In this document: in pieces, positions 45,709-55,870 of the stretch | How positions within the stretch are numbered: position 1 is the stretch's first letter | How the letters are laid out: each line of letters starts with the position of its first letter | From: Carya illinoinensis | Lineage: Eukaryota; Streptophyta; Magnoliopsida; Fagales; Juglandaceae | Assembly: GCF_018687715.1 (NCBI RefSeq) | Contig: NC_056754.1 | Location: 21,447,001-21,511,000 of the forward strand | Direction: 5' to 3' | DNA length: 64,000 nucleotides | The notes under the pieces: generated by a model | Database searches by the model: none | Seen by the model: the letters and a program-made list of their open reading frames with translations, nothing else | What the model was told of the DNA's origin: nothing | Translations under genes and position numbers: made by a program

Positions 45709-46488
45709 TTTAGACAAGAAGAAGAAAAACTGATTAGCAATCCTATAGAGGCCGAGGAGGACAATGAGTCATTCCAGAAGAAGGAGGAGTGTCCCGACCA
45801 ACACCTGCACGAAGTTGAACAAATAATAGGATACAAGTTTGAGAACAAAAGCTTGCTGGAGCAGGCACTCACGCAATCTTCGTTCTCAGGGGATCATTGC
45901 AACTTGTACGAGAGACTGGAGTACGTGGGGGACGTGGTGCTTAACCTACTCTTTGCGAAGGAGCACTACTCCTTGTACTCGGATTTGCCACCAGGACCAC
46001 TGACTTGTCTCCGGGCAACCAATGTTGACACCGAAAAGCTCGCTCAAGCTGCCATTAAACATGTCTTGCATAGGTATCTCCGCCACAATAAATTATGACT
46101 TTTGGAACAAGTAAGTTAATACTATTAATTACATAGCTTATTTTTTTGAAAAAAAATAGAATTTAAAATCTCATCTTATTTCAACTCATTTTATCAAATA
46201 ATTACAATTTTTTAAAATTTTTACATAAAATATAATAAAAAATTTAACATTTTCAAATTTCAAAATAAAAATAATATTATAATTTTATATTTAATAATAT
46301 TTTATTTAACTTTTAACAAAACATATTATTTGAACTGGCCGATAACCAAACAAGTCTGTATTGTTTCTATATTTATGGGTTTTTAATTATTTGGTGTTGA
46401 TGTTTCACTATTTGCTGAATAAATCGCCCCTTCTTATAATGGTAAGTTAATGTGATTGATATTGTCAATCAATAAATTTGTGTATATA

Positions 46489-46522
<34 letters not shown>

Positions 46523-46547
46523 TATGTCACCTTCAATTTGTTTTAGG

Positions 46548-47148
46548 GAGGGGTGATAATATGTTACACGATCCGTTAACCCAACACGAATACGACATAA
46601 TAATAACGGATTAGGGTTTAGTCTTAACAGGTTCAAGTCAAAACGGGCTAACTCGTTAAGACAAAATTGCTTAATAGATTGATAATTGGTCAACCCGTTA
46701 TGACACGTTGAGAAAGTTAAAATTATAATTATACCCTTATATTTGAAATTAAAATTCTTAATTTCAATATTTTTATTATTTAGATTGTAAAGTTAGACTT
46801 GTAGTTAGTTTTATAGGTTTTATAAATATTATAATTTTAATATTTAGATAAAATTATGTTTAATTTAATCAAGTCAAACGGGTTAATTTTAAGCCTATTC
46901 AATCCATTTACATAAACATTTTAAAACGAGTCATATTGTGTCGCGTTGATCTATTTTATAATATTCACTAATGGATCAAAACGGGTTGATACGACACGAC
47001 CCGTTATGCTAAGGTATCGTATTAGGGTTTAAGATTTTGACACAAGATAAGCTTAACGTATCGGGTTATAATTGACTTATATAGTATAATATATATATTT
47101 TGATACGATATGAACACAACTCGTTAACATGACGATTTGACACCCCTA
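46548..47148. mobile_element. hAT-type MITE with 8-bp target duplication
   Basis: 601 bp running from GAGGGGTGATAATATGTTAC to TTTGACACCCCTA, with inverted ends (AGGGGTG) and the 8-bp direct repeat GTTTTAGG on both sides (46540-46547 and 47149-47156). Eight-base duplications and (T)AGGGGTG ends are hAT hallmarks. Inside, CCCGTTA/TAACGGG motifs recur in both orientations. No ORF. Confidence 0.85.
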
Positions 47149-47156
47149 GTTTTAGG

Positions 47157-48549
47157 AGCCCCATGCATAGTAGCTTTTTTATTTCTTCATTGTTAATTAA
47201 AATAAAAAAGAGAGGTTGTTTCTCCGACTTTTATGTGTAGAGATTGAGTCATCTTTTTTAACAAAACATGAGTTTGAGTCTTTTTTAAAGTAGAGAGTGT
47301 TGTTTTTTAGATATTTGTCTGTAGAGAGTATCAGTAATTATGAAGATCAGACTAATCATAAAAGAAAATAGTGTATTATTAGAGTTTTAAATGTATTGTT
47401 TTAATTTATGATGTCATGTTTAATATAGAGACATTTTAAAATATTATGATCATGGATGTAAATTTTTCTAATGAATAAATAATGAAAATGTAAGTTTCTT
47501 TGAATGATAATAATTTTCCTTATAAAAAATAGTGAAGGCCTTATTTGTAAATATAAATAATTTTTACGAATTAAAACACTTTTTCTTGAATTACTCTAAA
47601 TGGAATCCAACACAGTATCAGTAAAAAGATATTATTTTAGGAGTAATAGCGGGTTGAATGAAGAAAATTGGTAGAAACTCACAGGTTAATTATAAGTAAT
47701 TGACTACTCATAAGGAATAATTAAGTGTTAAAATGGAGAGCGGTGAAGATCTGTATATTCAGGCTTGTACGGCATGTTTTGGCCAATTAATTAAAGGATT
47801 AGTCAGATTGTATACCTCTTTTGCTTTAGAATTAATTAATGATCCAATTTGGAATTTTTAAGATTGGGTTTGGCAGGGAGGTGATATTAGATTTTTTATA
47901 AATAATAAAAGATATAAAATTAATGATAAAATATTAAATTGTTATTAATAATAATAAAAAATAGATAAAAATAATAATAATAAAATAATAAATAATAGTA
48001 GAATAGTTTCAAAACACTCCACTACGTAAACTAGCTTGTACGGCACGTTTGGATTCAATGCTACGCAATCACGATTAAAGGTTTTTTCAAAATATTTAAT
48101 AAAGTTTTTATACGAGCATTTTAGATTATTTTTTAAGTTATTTTATTTTTAAAATATATTATTCATATTATTTAAATAATATATTTTACACATTAACTTA
48201 ATTCATGATATAATTTTTCTTTTTTAAAAAAAAATTGTAGAATTATTTTTTACGAGGGGAATAATTATTTTTGTGTGTAAAATATGTTTGAATTCATGGT
48301 ACTGTAATATGTAAAAACGATAGTATTTTTATAAGTATAGATGATATGATATTTGTTTGGAAAATAATTACATGTACGTACAATGTCACTCTTTAGTCTT
48401 TATAACAAACTATATGTATATATATATGTCTGTGTGTGTGTATAAACATATCAATCATTTTTGTTATATCATGACCTACATATAGTGATCGATAAAAAAA
48501 TATATATTGCTTAACTAATAATTTAAAACATAATTAAATGTAACGATCA
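47157..48549. other. AT-rich intron sequence, no gene
   Basis: Low-complexity AT-rich sequence of the swollen RNase III-like intron, with a TATATG/TGTGTG run near 48410-48445. Nothing coding is seen. The last five bases before the next element are AAATC (48550-48554). Confidence 0.7.
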
Positions 48550-48554
48550 AAATC

Positions 48555-48965
48555 TATAACAAAATAGAAAGTTTGGATACTTCAACAAATGAGTGAGAAA
48601 ACTTTTGCTGAGAAGGAAATTTCACTGTTGTATATGTGTTAAACAATGACCTTACACCTTATATATACATACAAAGCTCGTGTAGAAAGAAATAAAGGAG
48701 CACCTGCTGTTGCTAGACAACAAACCAGCTAGAAAACAAAATAACCATAGTGGGCATATTCTATCCATAACAGAAAAATACAGTCTGTACAAAACAGAAC
48801 AGCAATGCTAGTGTCTTCTTGTCCCATTTGATTCATCCTCAATTCCACTACCTCTCTTTCTTGTCCCTTCTGTACAATCAGCATTGCACGTAGATGTACC
48901 TTGAGCTGGTGACTGTGCTGGCAGATTGCTTCCCAACTGGTCACATTGTATTTCATCACTTAACA
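48555..48965 (-). repeat. 3' LTR (411 bp) of the young Copia
   Basis: Minus-strand sequence TGTTAAGTGATG to GTTATA, identical to the other copy except for one base. The gag-pol frame runs about 52 codons into it. Confidence 0.95.
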
Positions 48966-51900
48966 GCCCCCCACAAGGTGGAGAGTAGATGTCTGCTACT
49001 CCCATCTTGGCCATATGAAAATAGAAACTTGAAGAGTTTAGAGCTTTAGTCATGATGTCTGCAACTTGAGATCCAGTGTGCACATACTCAGTAACAATAC
49101 TCCCACTTTGTATCTTGTCTCGAATAAGATGGCAGTCAATTTCTATATGCTTAGTCCTTTCATGAAAAACTAGATTATTAGCAATATAGATGGCCGACTT
49201 GTTATCACAATGTAGAGTTGCAGCCTGTTTGTGTTCAATTTGTAAGTCTTCAAACAAATACTTCAGCCAAGTTAACTCACAACAAAGATTTGCCATTGCC
49301 CTGTACTCGGCTTCAGATGATGATCTTGAAACCACACTTTGCTTCTTTGATTTCCAGGATACTAGAGATGAACCTATGAATGCACAATAGCCTGTCACAG
49401 ATCTTCTAGTGTCTGAACAAGCCCCCCAATCTGAATCTGAATAACCTCTTAGCTGAAGCTGTGATTTTGATGAATAAAATAGGCCTTGCCCTGGAGCTTT
49501 CTTGATATATCTCAAAACTTTATGTGCTGCATGGAGATGTGGTGCTCTAGGCTTATCCATATACTGGCTTAATAATTGAACAGAGTAAGAGATGTCAGGC
49601 CTTGTTATAGTTAGATATAGCAACCTCCCAATCAACCTTCTGTAGATAGAAGGATCAGGCAGTAGAATCCCCTCATCTTTAGATAACTTAATGTTCTGGT
49701 CAAGAGGAATTTTGGTTGGTGTTGACCCTATGGTACCCGAGTCTCCCAAGATGTCTAGAGCATATTTTCTTTGGCATATGTGTATGCCCTGCTGTGATCT
49801 GGCCACCTCAATACCTAGGAAATATTTCAATTTTCCTAGATCCTTAATTTTGAACTTGGCATCAAGAGAGGTTTTGAGACTATTAATAGTTTTCATGCAA
49901 CTTCCAGCTATGATTATGTCATCGACATAAATCAAAATGGCTGTAAATGAACCTTGAGTTGTCCTAACAAATAAGCTGTAATCTGCCTTAGATTGTGTGA
50001 AACCATGTTGAGTGATGAAGCTAGACACCTTTGAGTACCATTGCCGTGAGGCTTGTTTGAGTCCATACAAACTTTTGTGAAGTCTACACACCTTTGTATT
50101 CCCATTCTTAACGTAGCCAGGGGGTAATTGCATGTATACTTCCTCATCTAAGTCACCATGCAAAAATGCATTGTTGACATCCAATTGGTATAAAAACCAT
50201 CCCTTTATGGCTGCAAGAGCAAGTAGGGTTCTAACAGTAATAAGTTTAGCTACTGGGGAAAAGGTCTCATGATAATCTAAACCCTCTTGTTGTGTGTAAC
50301 CCTTTGCCACTAGTCTAGCTTTGTATCTCTCAATGCTGCCATTGGCATTGTATTTCACTTTATATACCCACCTACAACCTATTGCCTCTTTATTTGGTGG
50401 TAAATCAACAATGGCCCATGTATCATTTAACTCAAGTGCCTTTATCTCAGTTCTCATGGCCTGACACCACTCAGAAGAACTTACAGCCTCTTGATAGCTT
50501 CTAGGTTCAGATTGTGCAGTTATGGAAGTGACAAAGGCTTTGTGAGAATTGGATAACCTATCATAAGAGATGCTAGCACTAAGAGGAAAGGGAGTACCTG
50601 AGGTGATGGAGCCCTTTTTCTTGTCCAAGTTCTGCAATGGAGTGAGTGAACTGGTCTGCTGACATATGTAATCTTGTAGGTGTGATGGAGTTTTTCTGAT
50701 TCTGGTAGACCTTCTAGGCAAATGATGAATATGCTGATCAGAATGTGGTGTCGGTTGGTCAACTTGAGAATTGTTTGTGTTATCAATTTCTGAGTTTTCT
50801 ATGGGACTAGAGGTGATGGCAGGTGGTTCTTCAAGTTGTGTGGATTCAGTGGTTGGGGTGAATTCAGGTTGGTCCTCAAGTTGAGTGAAGTTATTTGGTG
50901 TAGAAATCAGAGGATTTTGAGGTAGGTATAAATCAATGGGAGATGTTTCTTTGCAAGGAAATACACTTTCATGGAAAACAACATTCCTGGATATGAATAC
51001 TTTCTTGGTTGCCAAATCCAGTAATTTGTATCCTTTGATTCCAAAGGGATATCCTAGGAAAATGCATCTCTTGGCCCTTGAATCAAACTTATGCCTCCCA
51101 TTTGTGAGAGTGGTTGCAAAGGCAAGGCATCCAAACACTCTTAGGTGAGAGTACATCGGTTTTCTTTGAAATAGAAGTTCAAAAGGGGTTATGTTGTTTA
51201 GAGAGACTGAGGGGGTTCTATTGATAAGGTACACAGCAGTCAAGACACAATCATTCCAATATTTTAATGAAATTCCACTTTGAAATCTTAGAGCCCTTGC
51301 AATATTCAAAATATGTTGATGTTTTCTCTCAACAATAGCATTTTGTTGAGGGGTCTCAACACATGTTTTCTGATGTATAATGCCTTTTTCAAGATAAGAT
51401 TGTTTCATGTCAAATTCCCCCCCATTATCACTACGAATGATTTTGACTTTGGTTTCAAATTGAGTTTCAATCATGGCACAAAAGTTTTGTAATGCATTGG
51501 CAGCTTCAGATTTTAATTTAAGCATGTATATCCATGTGCATCTACTAAAATCATCAACTATGGTTAGAAAATAACGAGATCCATCATAACTAATTTCATT
51601 GCAAGGTCCCCAAAGATCACAATGTATTAAATCAAAACATTTTTCTGATTTTTGTTGACTGATAGGGAAAGGAGGTTTGTGTAACTTAGCTAGAGGACAA
51701 ATGGAGCATGGTTTAGGATTAATGGACTTGGGAATGGCATCTTCTAAATGAAGAACGAAATGAGATGGATGTCCCATTCTGTAGTGCCAGAGATCAATTT
51801 CTGTAGTAGAATTTATAACAGAAGCTGAAATGGTGGGATGAGTAGTCATTTGAGCCAAGGTGTCTTGAAGAGCTGTAGGAGAGACCACTGAGTGCAGCAG

Positions 51901-53451
51901 ATGATAGAGACCAGATTGCACTTCACCCATTCCAGTCGTTTTCCAAGTCAAAGGGTCCTGTATGTAACAAAAATTGGAGAAGAAAACAACACAACAGTTG
52001 AGTTGTTGAGTGAGTTTTCTAACAGAAATTAAATTAAAAGAGAATGAGGGAACACATAAGGCATTTTGAAGAATTAAAGTGTCTGTGAGGTGAACTGTGC
52101 CAGTGTGAGTGACTGGTGCTGTAGCTCCATTTGGCAAAGCCACAGAACAAGAAACCTTAGACTGGACAGAACAAGAAAAATATGAGGGTGAACAGATCAT
52201 GTTATCTGTTGCACCAGTGTCCAAAATCCATGGAACAGTGGTTATGCCAGAAATTTTAAATATACCAGAGATGTTAGGGAGGTCAGAAGCTGTATTGACA
52301 AAGTGTTGGACTTGATTTGCAGAAGGAGTGAAAGGAGGGTTAACTGGTGATTGAAGGATGGCCATGAGTTGAGAGTACTGCTGCTGAGTCAATGATACTT
52401 GAGCCTTGTCAAGTTGTGGTTGCTGGTCGAGAGGCATGATTGCAGAAGCCTGACTTGCAGCTGTTGTGTATTTGCCCCTTCCTTCAAGTTTATGACCAGA
52501 GGGATACCCATGTATCTTGAAACATCTGTCGACTGTGTGACCAGGCATCTGGCAGTGGGAACAAACAGGCTTGTTGGGGTTGGCCTTGAAACACCTCTCA
52601 AGTGAATGACCTGCAACTTTGCAATGTGTGCAATAATATTTGTCTCTCTTTTGTAAAAAATTTTGTTTTCCATTTTCTTTTGAATGTCCCTTAGCCATTA
52701 GAGCCATGGTTTCATTGAGAGAGACATCGACAGAAATTTGTCTCCTTTTCTCCTCTTGCTGTATGGTAGAGTATACCTCATTCAAAGTAGGAAAAGGTTT
52801 TATCAAAAGGATTTGAGCTTTAATGGCCTTGTAAGACTCATTTAGTCCCATTAGAAATCTCATCACCCAATCTCTTTGTTGGTGTCGAACTACCACTTTC
52901 AAGCCTCCACAAGTGCAGTTAGGAATAGATTCATAGTTAAGCAACTCATCAAGAAGAGTTTTCAGTTTAGAGAAATAGACACTTACTGCATCCTGATTTT
53001 GAACCAGAGTGGAGACAGCCTGTTTGATTTCAAAGATTCTAGGGGCATTTTGTTGGGCAAATCGTTGCTCTAGTTCCAGCCAAAGTTGATGGGCTGTCTC
53101 AGCATACACAGTGCTGCATTTTATTCCCACTGCCATGGTGTTTTGAAGCCAAGTAATGACAATGTCATTGCATCTAAGCCAGTGTTCCATCAAAGGGTTA
53201 GTGGGGTCTGTTGGCTCACATAGACTTCCATCTATAAAGCCAAGTTTGTTTTTGATCCTAAGTGCTCTCTTCATTGATCTGGCCCAAGGATGATAGCTGT
53301 CTGCATCTAGTATTTGTGTAACGAGGATAGCTCCAGTGCCATCATTGTTGCCAATGAAATAAGGACTGGTTGGATGGTTTGGATCATGGACAGAGTGTTG
53401 GTTATGAGTAGGTTGTGGTTGTGGGTTTTGTTGGGGGTTTGTTTCATCCAT
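48808..53451 (-). CDS. Copia gag-pol polyprotein, 1547 residues, intact
   Basis: The ATG at 53449-53451 (MDETNPQQNPQP) lies just after the PBS. The frame is open 36 codons further upstream into the LTR, but the PBS must be untranslated. Domains with approximate residues: UBN2-type gag 40-240; two CCHC knuckles (CTHCKVAGHSLERC near 270, CSHCQMPGHTVDRC near 300); aspartic protease WILDTGATDNM near 410; pre-integrase WHYRMGHPSH near 560; integrase with Asp in HCDLWGP, Asp in IRSDNGGEF and Glu in IVERKHQ (QQNA instead of the usual QQNG just before); RT about 1000-1240 with YVDDIIIAG near 1174; RNase H with YSDSDWGAC near 1337 and SSSEAEYRAMA. No stop or frameshift. It ends 52 codons inside the 3' LTR at a TAA, giving an unusual basic tail. 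Confidence 0.95.
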   Translation of the reverse strand: MDETNPQQNPQPQPTHNQHSVHDPNHPTSPYFIGNNDGTGAILVTQILDADSYHPWARSMKRALRIKNKLGFIDGSLCEPTDPTNPLMEHWLRCNDIVITWLQNTMAVGIKCSTVYAETAHQLWLELEQRFAQQNAPRIFEIKQAVSTLVQNQDAVSVYFSKLKTLLDELLNYESIPNCTCGGLKVVVRHQQRDWVMRFLMGLNESYKAIKAQILLIKPFPTLNEVYSTIQQEEKRRQISVDVSLNETMALMAKGHSKENGKQNFLQKRDKYYCTHCKVAGHSLERCFKANPNKPVCSHCQMPGHTVDRCFKIHGYPSGHKLEGRGKYTTAASQASAIMPLDQQPQLDKAQVSLTQQQYSQLMAILQSPVNPPFTPSANQVQHFVNTASDLPNISGIFKISGITTVPWILDTGATDNMICSPSYFSCSVQSKVSCSVALPNGATAPVTHTGTVHLTDTLILQNALCVPSFSFNLISVRKLTQQLNCCVVFFSNFCYIQDPLTWKTTGMGEVQSGLYHLLHSVVSPTALQDTLAQMTTHPTISASVINSTTEIDLWHYRMGHPSHFVLHLEDAIPKSINPKPCSICPLAKLHKPPFPISQQKSEKCFDLIHCDLWGPCNEISYDGSRYFLTIVDDFSRCTWIYMLKLKSEAANALQNFCAMIETQFETKVKIIRSDNGGEFDMKQSYLEKGIIHQKTCVETPQQNAIVERKHQHILNIARALRFQSGISLKYWNDCVLTAVYLINRTPSVSLNNITPFELLFQRKPMYSHLRVFGCLAFATTLTNGRHKFDSRAKRCIFLGYPFGIKGYKLLDLATKKVFISRNVVFHESVFPCKETSPIDLYLPQNPLISTPNNFTQLEDQPEFTPTTESTQLEEPPAITSSPIENSEIDNTNNSQVDQPTPHSDQHIHHLPRRSTRIRKTPSHLQDYICQQTSSLTPLQNLDKKKGSITSGTPFPLSASISYDRLSNSHKAFVTSITAQSEPRSYQEAVSSSEWCQAMRTEIKALELNDTWAIVDLPPNKEAIGCRWVYKVKYNANGSIERYKARLVAKGYTQQEGLDYHETFSPVAKLITVRTLLALAAIKGWFLYQLDVNNAFLHGDLDEEVYMQLPPGYVKNGNTKVCRLHKSLYGLKQASRQWYSKVSSFITQHGFTQSKADYSLFVRTTQGSFTAILIYVDDIIIAGSCMKTINSLKTSLDAKFKIKDLGKLKYFLGIEVARSQQGIHICQRKYALDILGDSGTIGSTPTKIPLDQNIKLSKDEGILLPDPSIYRRLIGRLLYLTITRPDISYSVQLLSQYMDKPRAPHLHAAHKVLRYIKKAPGQGLFYSSKSQLQLRGYSDSDWGACSDTRRSVTGYCAFIGSSLVSWKSKKQSVVSRSSSEAEYRAMANLCCELTWLKYLFEDLQIEHKQAATLHCDNKSAIYIANNLVFHERTKHIEIDCHLIRDKIQSGSIVTEYVHTGSQVADIMTKALNSSSFYFHMAKMGVADIYSPPCGGLLSDEIQCDQLGSNLPAQSPAQGTSTCNADCTEGTRKRGSGIEDESNGTRRH
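48966..48974 (-). other. Polypurine tract of the young Copia
   Basis: GTGGGGGGC touching the 3' LTR on the minus strand, inside the pol reading frame. Confidence 0.75.
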
Positions 53452-53454
53452 TAT

Positions 53455-53467
53455 AGCTCTGATACCA
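53455..53467 (-). other. Primer binding site TGGTATCAGAGCT
   Basis: Exact plant Copia site (initiator Met tRNA type) directly inside the 5' LTR; the gag ATG is four bases further on. Confidence 0.92.
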
Positions 53468-53878
53468 TATAACAAAATAGAAAGTTTGGATACTTCAACA
53501 AATGAGTGAGAAAACTTTTGCTGAGAAGGAAATTTCACTGTTGTATATGTGTTAAACAATGACCTTACACCTTATATATACATACAAAGCTCGTGTAGAA
53601 AGAAATAAAGGAGCACCTGCTGTTGCTAGACAACAAACCAGCTAGAAAACAAAATAACCATAGTGGGCATATTCTATCCATAACAGAAAAATACAGTCTG
53701 TACAAAACAGAACATCAATGCTAGTGTCTTCTTGTCCCATTTGATTCATCCTCAATTCCACTACCTCTCTTTCTTGTCCCTTCTGTACAATCAGCATTGC
53801 ACGTAGATGTACCTTGAGCTGGTGACTGTGCTGGCAGATTGCTTCCCAACTGGTCACATTGTATTTCATCACTTAACA
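53468..53878 (-). repeat. 5' LTR (411 bp) of the young Copia
   Basis: One base different from 48555-48965. A TATATATA run on the plus strand near 53573-53580 (TATATATA inverted) is a possible core promoter. Confidence 0.95.
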
Positions 53879-55149
53879 AAATCTGGTCATTAATTAATAC
53901 TGAAAAATAATAGGTGACACAATACATTAATTAATTAATATTTATCTCAATGGTTATTTTGACAGAACATTGCTTGCTCGCGACTTATGTTTGCCATTCA
54001 TGAATAATATTAGAGATTCGATCAAGAGTTTAGAGTTGGGATTTCACATTACCCTTTGATTCCAATGGGCTGATTGACGCACCAAAGGCACTTGCCGATA
54101 TTGTTGAATCCTCCATTGGGGCGGTTTTCATTGACAGCAATTCCTCAATGGACACTGTGTGGCCGGACGGTATGTACGTACTACAATATCTACATGTCGG
54201 TAATCTGATGGTCGATCTGATCAGTATCCCCATGATATATATCTATATATATATATATATACACACGAACATGTGATGATCATAAAATAATGATTGAAAA
54301 ACTGTTGATTATTTTGGAATTCCCAGGTGTTTAAGCGTTTGTTGGAGCCTATAATCAACCCCACAATCATTGGAAGACATCCTATGACTGAACTTTATGA
54401 ACTATATATGCCAAAAGAGAAATATAAAAGTAAAGTTAGTAGATTTATGGGAGGAAGTTACGGCGTTTGAGTTTCTCACAGACGATAGGCAAATGGGAAG
54501 AGGTGACTCAGGTGAGTATGGTCTTAAGAAGGAAATTGCGCAGAACAGAACAGCAAAGAATGCGTTGGAAAACATGGGAAGAATACTTGGGGACAAAGAT
54601 CGTATTGTCGAAGTTCGATGATTATCATGATCCATCGTGACTGCATGCATGCAGCATGAATAATAGCAAGCAACGTGCGCGCAGGAATGCATGCAAAGGT
54701 ACTACTGGATCGATCGATCATGAACACTTAATTACCTTTTTTGTCTGTTCACTACAACAAATTGGGACTTTTGCCACGAGTTTTTTTTCCGCGGCATAAT
54801 ATCATGAGAAAAAATGGCCTTTTGTCACTAAAATTATTGGAGAGAATAAACATAGGCATTTTCCCATGAGATTGTTGTGGTCAATAATATTTAATGACAA
54901 AAGATTTTTTCCTACCACCTCCGTAATTTTTGTGACTAACTTATTTCTTGAATAATAAACATAGATAGCATATAGACTTTTAGTAGAAAAATAATTATTG
55001 TGACGAGTTGATTGTCTTTTTATCATAAAATAAAGTCATCACAAAAAATTATTTAATTTGTATCCTTATTAGTGTGGCTTATCTATTTTTAGCGATGAAA
55101 ATATTAGCCCTAATTAAAAGTTAAATACTCAATGAAATAGCATCGGTGC

Positions 55150-55870
55150 CAATACTCACAAAAACAAACCCCCCCCCCCCCGGCGCCCAAAACTCTAATC
55201 CCTCTCATTTCCTCTTTCTCGCATCGCCCCTCCCCCCCAGCTATGCCGGCCCCTCCCGTGACCACCCTAGCTAGCCCGTGCTGCCGCCATCGACAGCACC
55301 ACGACGCCGTCGCCGAACCACTTCTCCCTCTCCCCCTCCTTTCTCTCCGTCCACCATTGCGCCCTAACCCTTACTCTACTCCCTCTCTATTTCTCTGTTT
55401 TCTCCCCCTCCTTGCCGTCGTGCGCCGTCGCAAGCCTAGCCACCGACATCGATTTCCTCTCAGCCGTGCAAGAAGCTCTCTCGCATCCACTCAAGTTTCT
55501 CCCTCTTCAAGCCCCGATACCCCACGGTCTCTCCCTCATCTCTCTATTTCTCTCATCTCTATAAGAGCCCCTTGTAGTTTTTCTGATTAACTAAGAGCTT
55601 GGTTTTCAGATTTTAATTTTTTGTGTAGATGGTTGGATACCTCAATAATTCCCTCTCGACTTCTCCACGTCGTTGTCGCAACCCGCATTCAAGCCACCAT
55701 CATATATATGCTTTCATATGAGATTCATTTTGTGATTTAGGGTATGTATTCGAGATCTGTCCTTGGTTGTACGTATTTGAATTTCTTCTTGGTTGCATTG
55801 CACTGAGTTATGTTCTTACTAACTCAAAACCCTAGTTTTTGTAGGCATTTGTGAGTTTCACTAATCTTTG
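55150..55870 (+). other. GC-rich gene-leader-like segment inside the CACTA element
   Basis: Strongly C-rich sequence (C run at 55167-55182; ORF 55243-55590 rich in Pro, Ser, Leu and Arg) followed by a T-rich stretch and a telo-box-like AAACCCTAG at 55828. It resembles a host promoter and 5' UTR captured by the transposon. The 115-codon ORF looks like leader translation, not a known protein. Confidence 0.4.

Larger units (their letters stand above)
48555..53878 (-). mobile_element. Young, apparently complete Copia retrotransposon (RE1-like)
   Basis: Two 411-bp LTRs (48555-48965 and 53468-53878) differ at one position by eye (G at 48803, T at 53716). The perfect target duplication AAATC lies on each side (48550-48554 and 53879-53883). 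On the minus strand: LTR TGTTAAGTGATG...TTTGTTATA, PBS TGGTATCAGAGCT, one uninterrupted gag-pol frame, polypurine tract GTGGGGGGC, LTR. It is inserted in the intron of the RNase III-like gene, antisense to it. Everything needed for autonomy is present. Confidence 0.95.
45710..54621 (+). pseudogene. RTL3: RNase III-like gene (ribonuclease 3-like protein 3 type), interrupted and broken
   Basis: Exon A (about 45714-46110) encodes VEQIIGYKFENKSLLEQALT and the RNase III signature ERLEYVGDVVLNLL, with PPGPLTCLRATNVDTEKLAQ. Exon B (about 54034-54169) encodes DSNGLIDAPKALADIVESS with IGAVFIDSN, holding the second Asp/Glu catalytic pair. Exon C (54327-54621) encodes VFKRLLEPIINP and a dsRNA-binding-like end (GLKKEIAQNRTAKNALENMG). 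The family cuts double-stranded RNA. Lesions: TGA at 46096-46098 in exon A; seven extra bases (CCGGACG) before the exon B donor, giving a phase mismatch; a 4-bp TATA insertion near 54402-54409 in exon C. The start codon is missing, and a Copia LTR abuts the first exon. The intron A-B is 7.9 kb, with a MITE and a 5.3-kb Copia inside. If an upstream exon exists it was displaced beyond 41344. Confidence 0.75.
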
